Source: Chloroflexota bacterium
GTDB taxonomy: Bacteria > Chloroflexota > Anaerolineae > Anaerolineales > Anaerolineaceae
NCBI GenBank assembly: GCA_012729755.1
Contig: JAAYCN010000111.1
Span: forward strand, 1 to 38,571
DNA length: 38,571 nt
Direction: 5' to 3'
Part shown: positions 32,993 through 38,571 of the stretch, one piece after another
Position numbering within the stretch: position 1 is the stretch's first letter
How the letters are laid out: every line of letters starts with the position of its first letter
Position numbers and translations under genes: made by a program
Notes under the pieces: generated by a model
Seen by the model: only the letters and a program-made list of their open reading frames with translations
What the model was told of the DNA's origin: nothing
Database searches by the model: none

Positions 32993-33595
32993 TTGAAACA
33001 GCATTCCATCAATCCTCTTGACTATCGCACGCCTGGCCACCCAATTAACCCAATTTTTCTTTCCCGCTGGTCAGCCCGCGCCATGAGCGGTGAGCCGATT
33101 GACCACGAATTACTGCTGCGCTGTTTCGAAGCGGCGCGTTGGGCGCCTTCTGCCTCCAACTGCCAAGAACGCCTCTTCCTTTATGCCCACCGCGACACCC
33201 CCGCGTTCGCTCAGTTTTTCAGCCTGCTTGCTGAAGGCAACCAAGCCTGGTGCCACCGGGCTGCTGTCCTGATCGTTGCGCTTTCAGACACATTGGACGC
33301 TGCCGGCAGACCCATCCGCTCTCATGCGTTTGATACAGGTCTGGCGGTCGAGAACCTGCTCTTGCAGGCTTGTGAGTTGGGCCTGGTCGCCCACCCCATG
33401 GCTGGTTTCTCCTCAGAACGCGCCATATCGGAGCTCAACATCCCTCAGCGCTACCTGCCTCAATGCATGATCGCCATTGGCGTGCCGGGAGATGTCAACG
33501 AGCTTTCAGAATTCAACCAGTCGCGCGAGCTGCCCTCCCAACGCAAGCCGATGGAAGAGGTTACCCGCGCCAGCGGCTTTGAACCGCAAAACTAA
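32993..33595 (+). CDS. Nitroreductase-family protein
   Basis: A 200-residue FMN-binding nitroreductase-like flavoprotein. CFEAARWAPSASNCQ near the N-terminus is the typical FMN-contacting block. LIVALSDTLD and GLAVENLLLQACELGLVAHPM follow in the usual order, and IAIGVPGD lies near the end. Substrates of this family are quinones, nitro compounds or flavins. I place the start at the TTG 32993, 7 nt after AGGAGA; the frame opens 34 codons earlier but without protein-like content, and it would run into the decayed transposase area. A possible -10 (TAGAAT, 32962) and -35 (TTGCAT, 32937) precede it. The pgm gene follows after 9 nt. Confidence 0.8.
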   Translation: MKQHSINPLDYRTPGHPINPIFLSRWSARAMSGEPIDHELLLRCFEAARWAPSASNCQERLFLYAHRDTPAFAQFFSLLAEGNQAWCHRAAVLIVALSDTLDAAGRPIRSHAFDTGLAVENLLLQACELGLVAHPMAGFSSERAISELNIPQRYLPQCMIAIGVPGDVNELSEFNQSRELPSQRKPMEEVTRASGFEPQN

Positions 33596-33604
33596 GGAGG
33601 CTAT

Positions 33605-35248
33605 ATGCCCATTCACCCCCTCGCCGGTCAGCCAGCTCCAAAGGAGGTCCTCGTCGATCTCAGCGCCCTCGAACGCGCCTATTACCACCAACATCCTGAC
33701 CCCGAAAACCCGGCTCAGCAGGTGGCCTTTGGCACTTCGGGCCACCGCGGCACATCTTTGAACGGCACCTTTACCGAAGATCACGTCAAAGCCATCTGCC
33801 AGGCGATTTGTGAGTACCGCAAAGACGTTCATACCACCGGCCCGCTTTATATCGGCATGGATACCCATGCCCTCTCAGAGCCGGCCATGCATACAGCCAT
33901 CGAGGTCTTTGCCGCCAATGATGTGGACATCATCATCCACCAGGGGCACAACTACACCCCCACGCCAGTAATTTCGCACGCTATTCTGACCTATAACGCC
34001 AACCGCAAAGAAGGTTTAGCCGACGGCGTGGTGATTTCCCCCTCACACAATCCGCCTGACGATGGCGGCTTCAAATACAACCCCCCCAACGGCGGGCCAG
34101 CCGACACTACCACCACGCGCTGGATCCAAAATCGCGCTAACGCGATTATCAAAGAAGGTTCCAAGGCGGTTAAACAGATCACTCTCGAACAGGCGCTTCA
34201 TCGCCCCACCACCCATCAAGCCGACCTGATCAGCCCCTACGTCAACGACCTTGCCAATGTCATTAACATGCCCGCCATCGCCTCAAGCGGCATTCACATC
34301 GGCGCTGACCCTTTAGGCGGTTCAGGTATTGCCTATTGGCAGCCCATCGCCGAAAAATATCGCCTCAGCCTCGAAGTTGTCAACAATCGGGTTGATAAAA
34401 CCTTCTCGTTTATGACTCTCGACAGCGACGGCAAAATCCGCATGGACTGTTCGAGCCCTTATGCCATGGCCAAACTGGTCGCGCTCAAAGACCGATACAA
34501 CATCGCTTTTGGCAATGATGTCGACTTTGATCGCCACGGCATCGTCACCCCCAGCGTAGGCCTGATGAACCCCAATCATTACCTCTCGGTAGCTATTTGG
34601 TATCTCTTCCAAAATCGCCCGAGTTGGTCCAAACACGCCGCGATCGGTAAAACGCTGGTTTCCTCTTCAATAATCGATAAAGTCGCTGCCAGGATAGGCC
34701 GCCGCCTTTGCGAAGTGCCAGTCGGGTTTAAGTGGTTTGTGCCCGGCCTTTTGGAAGGCTCCATCGGCTTCGGCGGCGAAGAAAGCGCCGGAGCTTCCTT
34801 CCTGCGTTTTAATGGCGCCACCTGGACGACAGATAAAGATGGCATTATCCTCGATTTGCTGGCGGCTGAGATTTTGGCTGTGACCGGCAAAGACCCAGGT
34901 CAACATTATCAGGCGCTTGAAGCGAAACTAGGCAAGTCATATTACAGCCGTCTCGAAGCCCCCGCCACTGCTCAACAAAAGCGAGTTCTCGCTAACCTCA
35001 CACTTGAAATGGTTCAAGCCGCCACCCTGGCTGGTGAGCCAATCACTGCCTGCCTGACCCGGGCTGCCTGCAATAACGCGGATATTGGCGGTCTAAAAGT
35101 TGTCGCTGAGAGTGGTTGGTTCGCTGCCCGCCCATCAGGCACTGAGAGCATTTATAAGATCTATGCCGAAAGCCTCAAGAGTCAGGCTCATCTTGAAGCC
35201 ATTCAAACTGAAGCCCGAGCCATTGTAGATGCCGCTTTGAAAGTTTGA
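33605..35248 (+). CDS. pgm: Phosphoglucomutase (alpha-D-glucose phosphate-specific)
   Basis: A 547-residue enzyme converting glucose-1-phosphate and glucose-6-phosphate, the same length as the E. coli Pgm type. AFGTSGHRGTS (41-51) and the phosphoserine loop VVISPSHNPPDDGG (Ser147) are present. So are the metal loop NDVDFDRHG (about 304-312), the sugar-binding GEESAGASF (about 390) and the phosphate-binding RPSGTESIYKIY near residue 508. All catalytic elements are intact. AAGGAGG lies 6 nt before the ATG. It follows the nitroreductase gene closely and is probably co-transcribed with it. It links glycogen or glucan turnover, including products of the nearby GH13 enzyme, with glycolysis. Confidence 0.95.
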   Translation: MPIHPLAGQPAPKEVLVDLSALERAYYHQHPDPENPAQQVAFGTSGHRGTSLNGTFTEDHVKAICQAICEYRKDVHTTGPLYIGMDTHALSEPAMHTAIEVFAANDVDIIIHQGHNYTPTPVISHAILTYNANRKEGLADGVVISPSHNPPDDGGFKYNPPNGGPADTTTTRWIQNRANAIIKEGSKAVKQITLEQALHRPTTHQADLISPYVNDLANVINMPAIASSGIHIGADPLGGSGIAYWQPIAEKYRLSLEVVNNRVDKTFSFMTLDSDGKIRMDCSSPYAMAKLVALKDRYNIAFGNDVDFDRHGIVTPSVGLMNPNHYLSVAIWYLFQNRPSWSKHAAIGKTLVSSSIIDKVAARIGRRLCEVPVGFKWFVPGLLEGSIGFGGEESAGASFLRFNGATWTTDKDGIILDLLAAEILAVTGKDPGQHYQALEAKLGKSYYSRLEAPATAQQKRVLANLTLEMVQAATLAGEPITACLTRAACNNADIGGLKVVAESGWFAARPSGTESIYKIYAESLKSQAHLEAIQTEARAIVDAALKV

Positions 35249-35338
35249 TCTAACCCGGGTGAGCCCTGGAGAGATAACCGGTAGTATAGAGATTAAAAAG
35301 CGGCTGTTTGGTCCGTATATTGCAACGAATTAACTACT

Positions 35339-35956
35339 ATGGACGAAAACGATCTGATCGCGCAAGCCGTCAGGGGCGACCTGGATGCTTTCAACCGCTT
35401 GGTTGTGAGCTACGAAAACACAGCATATAACGTTGCCTACCGCATTTTGAACGACCCGATACAGGCCGAAGACGCCACACAAACCGCTGTTATTTCCATG
35501 TATCACAAGCTGAACGCCTATCGCGGCGGTTCGTTCAAAAGTTGGTTCCTGCGCATTGTTACCAATGCCTGTTACGATGAATTACGCCGAATGAAACGTC
35601 GCCCCACTGTTCCGCTTGAGCCCGAAACTGATGACGGCGAAATCGTTGAATCCCCTGCCTGGATCGAGGACCCCTCAGCCAGCCCTGAGGAAGTTTTAAG
35701 CGCCTCTGAGATGGAGCGCGCCATTCAAAATTGCCTGAGCGGGCTTGAAGAAAAATTTAAAACTGTTCTGGTGATGGTCGATCTCTCCGGGGAAGACTAT
35801 GAATCGGTTGCCAATATCATCCAGAGCCCCATAGGCACGGTCAAAAGCCGTCTGGCCAGAGCCAGACAAAAAATGCAGGAGTGCTTGCAGGGAATCGGGG
35901 AACTTTTACCTGCCAAATATCGTCTGAAGGATGAGGAAGATAATGAGCAAGCTTAA
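35339..35956 (+). CDS. ECF-type RNA polymerase sigma factor
   Basis: A 205-residue sigma factor with only regions 2 and 4. Region 2 spans about residues 14-90 (FNRLVVSYENTAYNVAYRIL, then the promoter-melting FKSWFLRIVTNACYDELRR). An acidic linker of some 35 residues follows. Region 4 (about 135-185) contains the recognition helix of GTVKSRLARARQKMQE. No Shine-Dalgarno sequence precedes the ATG; TATATT at 35316-35321 may be the -10 box, giving a short leader. The last 14 nt overlap the anti-sigma gene, so sigma and anti-sigma are made together, the usual arrangement. Confidence 0.9.
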   Translation: MDENDLIAQAVRGDLDAFNRLVVSYENTAYNVAYRILNDPIQAEDATQTAVISMYHKLNAYRGGSFKSWFLRIVTNACYDELRRMKRRPTVPLEPETDDGEIVESPAWIEDPSASPEEVLSASEMERAIQNCLSGLEEKFKTVLVMVDLSGEDYESVANIIQSPIGTVKSRLARARQKMQECLQGIGELLPAKYRLKDEEDNEQA

Positions 35957-36911
35957 CCACATCCACCAGGCTGACCTGGAAGATCTGAATGCATACCTGG
36001 ATGGGGCCCTCTCAGAAAAAGAGAAGGCCATTTTTCAGTTAAAGCTTGCCAAATCATTGCCCCTTCAAGCCACCCTGCGCGAATACACCTTCCTGCGCAA
36101 TGCTTTGCGTAGCGTGCCGCCTCGAAAAGCGCCACGTCATTTCACCCTCACCACCGAAGAAGCCCGAGCGCTCAAACCGCGCTTCACCTTCGCGCCGCTT
36201 TTCAGCTTGGCATCGATGGTTTCGCTGATGTTTCTGGGCATCCTCTTCGCCAGCGAATGGATTTTCAAAAATGTTTCCGCCCCCCCTGCCAAACAGGCCG
36301 ATGCAGTGGTGATGAACGAGTCTGCTGAGGCAATGCCCGCAGTTCCTCAGGAACATACAGCGATAGAAGCAAAAACGGACGCGCCTCTCCTGTTTAATTG
36401 GGGGCAGGGATATGCCGGTGGCTTGGGAGGTGGGATGGGCGACGGCGCCGTCCCCATGAGTAGCGGTATGGCCATATTCGACAGCTCCCACAACCCGATG
36501 ATTATCAACTCCGCCCTCCAGCCAGAATATGAAATCAGCGCTGAACAACCCCTCTCGGTGACTGCCGAAATGATGCCCGCGGAATCTGCTGTGCCAGTGC
36601 CGGAAGAAAGGCCTCTTCGCATGTCCGCCCCAGCCGAAAAACCAGCCGGTTACACTGGCGCGATTATCTGGGGGTTGCGCCCTGCTGATGAGGGAAAAGT
36701 GCTCCAGGTTTACCCTCCAATGCTGGCTTCTTCCGCTCAACCAGTGAACAACCAAACAGAAGCTGAAACAGCTTCTGTGCCCGCCAAAGGAAAAGACAGT
36801 TTGTCAGCCATCGTCTTCGAACCCTGGGTCAAATATTTATTGGGAGCTCTAACTTTGATCTTTGGTGTCACTGCCTACGTGCTGACGCGCCGCTTTAATC
36901 GAACCTTCTAA
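35943..36911 (+). CDS. Membrane-bound anti-sigma factor without zinc motif
   Basis: A 322-residue protein just after the ECF sigma gene. The cytoplasmic N-terminus (ADLEDLNAYLDGALSEKEKA) has the helix pattern of anti-sigma domains but lacks the HxxxCxxC zinc site. A transmembrane helix follows near residues 85-107. The long external region is rich in Pro, Met, Gly and Glu, with GYAGGLGGGMGDGAVPMSSG. A second hydrophobic helix, LLGALTLIFGVTAYVL, sits at the C-terminus. The ATG at 35943 is preferred over 35931 because GAGGAAG lies 4 nt upstream. The role as anti-sigma is inferred from position and topology. Confidence 0.75.
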   Translation: MSKLNHIHQADLEDLNAYLDGALSEKEKAIFQLKLAKSLPLQATLREYTFLRNALRSVPPRKAPRHFTLTTEEARALKPRFTFAPLFSLASMVSLMFLGILFASEWIFKNVSAPPAKQADAVVMNESAEAMPAVPQEHTAIEAKTDAPLLFNWGQGYAGGLGGGMGDGAVPMSSGMAIFDSSHNPMIINSALQPEYEISAEQPLSVTAEMMPAESAVPVPEERPLRMSAPAEKPAGYTGAIIWGLRPADEGKVLQVYPPMLASSAQPVNNQTEAETASVPAKGKDSLSAIVFEPWVKYLLGALTLIFGVTAYVLTRRFNRTF

Positions 36912-36915
36912 CCGA

Positions 36916-36956
36916 AATTAAACGCGGCCTGCAAAATTTGCAGGCCGCGTTTAATT
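36916..36956. terminator. Bidirectional terminator between anti-sigma and metK genes
   Basis: Perfect 17-bp inverted repeat (36916-36932 and 36940-36956) with a 7-nt A/T loop, between two convergent genes. The GC-rich core is flanked by AATTAAA/TTTAATT, so each strand ends in a U-rich arm. Confidence 0.85.
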
Positions 36957-36971
36957 CATTTAATGGTCAAA

Positions 36972-38201
36972 TTAGCCAAGACCGAGCGCTTTGCGCAGGT
37001 CTTCAGCGCGGTCAGTGCGTTCCCAGGTCAGGTCGAGGTCATCCCGTCCAAAATGGCCATAAGCGGCCAACGGCCGGTAGATCGGGCGCAGCAAATCGAG
37101 GTCATGGATGATCGCGCGCGGCCTCAGGTCAAAGACCTTGCTGATTGCCTCAGCAATCTTCTCGTCATCCACCAAACCGGTTCCGAAGGTTTCCACATTG
37201 ATCGAGAGCGGACGCGCAACACCAATCGCATATGCCAACTGCACTTCACAGCGCGTGGCTAAGCCAGCTGCTACCACGTTCTTGGCGACCCAGCGCGCCG
37301 CGTAAGCTCCTGAGCGGTCTACCTTTGTCGGGTCTTTGCCGCTGAACGCGCCGCCGCCGTGACGACCCATACCACCATAGCTGTCGACGATAATTTTGCG
37401 GCCAGTAAGACCAGAGTCGCCCATTGGACCGCCAATCACAAAACGGCCGGTCGGGTTTGTGTAGATCAGCATGTCATCATCCACCAATTCAGAGGGCAAA
37501 ACGGGGTCGATCACATACTTTTTCAGGTCGGCGCGAATACGCTCGGCGCTGAGTTCTTCGCCTTCAAACTCCGCCGCGTGTTGGGTTGAAATCAGAACGG
37601 TATGAATGCGGGCAGGCTTGCCATAGTGATATTCAACCGTCACCTGGCTTTTGCCGTCCGGATACATCCAGGCAATGGTGCCATTCTTGCGCACTTCGGC
37701 CATCTTGCGGGTCAGTTTGTGTGCCAGATAGATCGGCAGCGGCATCAATACATCCGTCTCATCGCAGGCATAGCCAAACATCATCCCCTGATCGCCGGCG
37801 CCGCCGGCTTCAATATAAGCCTCGTTATACTCGGGTTCAGCCACCTTGCCGCCCTGGTCAACGCCGCGCGAAATATCGGGAGATTGACTGGCCAGCGCGA
37901 CTTGCACGCCGCAGGTGAATCCATCAAAGCCCTTTTTGCCGCGGTCATAACCGATACCGGTGACCACTTCACGCACGAGAGAATCGATATCCACATATCC
38001 TTTTGTGGTTACCTCGCCCAAGACCATCACAAAGCCGGTTTTGGTAGCGGTCTCACAAGCTACGCGGCTGGTTTTGTCCTGTTCGATCAGAGCGTCTACC
38101 ACAGCGTCAGAGATCGCGTCGCAAACCTTATCAGGATGCCCCTCGGTCACTGATTCAGAAGTGAACAAAAATTTGGCTGATTTCATAAAAGTTGTTGTCA
38201 T
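36972..38201 (-). CDS. metK: S-adenosylmethionine synthetase
   Basis: A 409-residue methionine adenosyltransferase that makes S-adenosylmethionine from methionine and [17 protein letters not shown] near the N-terminus holds the ATP-binding His. [16 protein letters not shown] is the central signature, and [20 protein letters not shown] is the phosphate-binding loop. All are intact and length is normal. AGGAGG lies 8 nt before the ATG at 38201. The gene is preceded by a SAM-I riboswitch and an intrinsic terminator, so its expression should fall when S-adenosylmethionine is high. It is convergent with the anti-sigma gene and separated from it by a strong terminator. Confidence 0.97.
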   Translation of the reverse strand: MTTTFMKSAKFLFTSESVTEGHPDKVCDAISDAVVDALIEQDKTSRVACETATKTGFVMVLGEVTTKGYVDIDSLVREVVTGIGYDRGKKGFDGFTCGVQVALASQSPDISRGVDQGGKVAEPEYNEAYIEAGGAGDQGMMFGYACDETDVLMPLPIYLAHKLTRKMAEVRKNGTIAWMYPDGKSQVTVEYHYGKPARIHTVLISTQHAAEFEGEELSAERIRADLKKYVIDPVLPSELVDDDMLIYTNPTGRFVIGGPMGDSGLTGRKIIVDSYGGMGRHGGGAFSGKDPTKVDRSGAYAARWVAKNVVAAGLATRCEVQLAYAIGVARPLSINVETFGTGLVDDEKIAEAISKVFDLRPRAIIHDLDLLRPIYRPLAAYGHFGRDDLDLTWERTDRAEDLRKALGLG

Positions 38202-38220
38202 CGTTATACCTCCTCAGGTA

Positions 38221-38245
38221 CTAAAAAGCCCCTGCGCGAGGGGCT
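38221..38245 (-). terminator. Riboswitch-controlled terminator of metK
   Basis: On the minus strand a 7-bp stem (AGCCCCT/AGGGGCT, loop of 5) is followed directly by five T residues. It lies between the SAM-I aptamer and the metK ribosome site, the usual position of the expression platform. Confidence 0.88.
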
Positions 38246-38266
38246 CAATCTTTCTGATTTACGTCC

Positions 38267-38368
<102 letters not shown>

Positions 38369-38397
38369 CCATCAGGGCTATTAAATTGATAGGCAAG

Positions 38398-38426
38398 GTT
38401 ATACCACGCTGATTCCAAGTTGACAA
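38398..38426 (-). promoter_or_regulatory. metK promoter
   Basis: On the minus strand -35 TTGTCA (38421-38426) and -10 TATAAC (38398-38403) are separated by exactly 17 nt. The transcript would begin about 25 nt before the riboswitch P1 stem. Confidence 0.8.
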
Positions 38427-38436
38427 GTCTCGAGAA

Positions 38437-38481
38437 TCTAAAAAGTGTGAGGAGGCCAGCACATGGTATACACTTTTTAGA
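38437..38481. repeat. 12-bp perfect inverted repeat upstream of metK
   Basis: TCTAAAAAGTGT (38437-38448) and ACACTTTTTAGA (38470-38481) flank a 21-nt spacer that contains GAGGAGG and an ATG. It may be an operator, a transcription terminator of a gene outside the window, or the end of a small mobile element. The remaining bases to 38571 show no gene. Confidence 0.5.
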
Positions 38482-38571
38482 CAGGTCATATGAGTTGTAT
38501 CGGGATCGATGTCTGGAGTTATGGGGGATAAGATATCAAGACATTGAGGTGTATATTGATCAAAACTATAA

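Noticed and set aside
32785-33012. 75-codon minus-strand frame
   Set aside because: It overlaps the start of the nitroreductase gene; a weak resemblance to transposase sequence is not enough to call a gene.
36054-36755. 233-codon minus-strand frame opposite the anti-sigma gene
   Set aside because: Shadow of a Gly/Pro-rich coding region with no motif and no ribosome site.

Overview
The window looks like chromosomal DNA of a Chloroflexota bacterium, most likely class Anaerolineae. This is inferred from gene content, not from a marker gene: an archaeal-type HMG-CoA synthase with a thiolase-like protein and a DUF35 zinc-ribbon partner, a HerA/NurA/Rad50 cluster, a lipoprotein with a long Pro/Thr-rich linker, and several genes with a -10 box directly before the ATG. 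There is no rRNA, tRNA, CRISPR array or intact mobile element.

Layout. 0.3-2.7 kb: DUF35 protein (-), YcaQ-type DNA glycosylase (+), 2H phosphoesterase (-). 2.8-12 kb: plus-strand run of LysM/M23 peptidase, MEMO-like protein, lipoprotein, PriA with altered helicase motifs, membrane protein, phosphoribosyltransferase-like protein, MFS transporter and nucleotidyltransferase, several with 4-nt overlaps. 12-18 kb: minus-strand DNA-end-processing operon nurA - HAS-barrel protein - herA - rad50, with no mre11/sbcD. 18-23.3 kb: SIMPL lipoprotein, a decayed ISNCY-type transposase, two MFS transporters, a second nucleotidyltransferase and a DinB-like protein. 23.3-28.2 kb: a CDGSH protein, a repeat-rich noncoding stretch, and the early mevalonate operon (HMG-CoA reductase, HMG-CoA synthase, thiolase-like protein). 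28.5-32.9 kb: a collapsed thioredoxin-reductase pseudogene, a methyltransferase, a GH13 glycosidase, two small unknown genes and a decayed IS481-like transposase. 33-38.5 kb: nitroreductase, phosphoglucomutase, ECF sigma factor with membrane anti-sigma, and metK under a SAM-I riboswitch with its own terminator and promoter.

How the genes work together. HMG-CoA reductase, HMG-CoA synthase and the thiolase-like protein form one translationally coupled unit, and their usual DUF35 partner lies about 24 kb away. The synthase and reductase keep their catalytic residues, but the thiolase-like protein has lost its nucleophilic Cys and both recognisable catalytic His positions, so it is probably a scaffold or has another activity. 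NurA nuclease, HerA translocase and Rad50-like ATPase sit in one operon with a small protein whose N-terminus resembles the HAS barrel of HerA, so that protein may be a further subunit. The metK leader should end transcription when S-adenosylmethionine is plentiful.

The strongest candidates for something undescribed are the catalytically altered thiolase, the HAS-barrel protein in the nurA-herA-rad50 operon, the altered PriA motifs, and the recurring -10/ATG arrangement that suggests leaderless transcripts. All functional calls come from reading motifs by eye; no database search was run.
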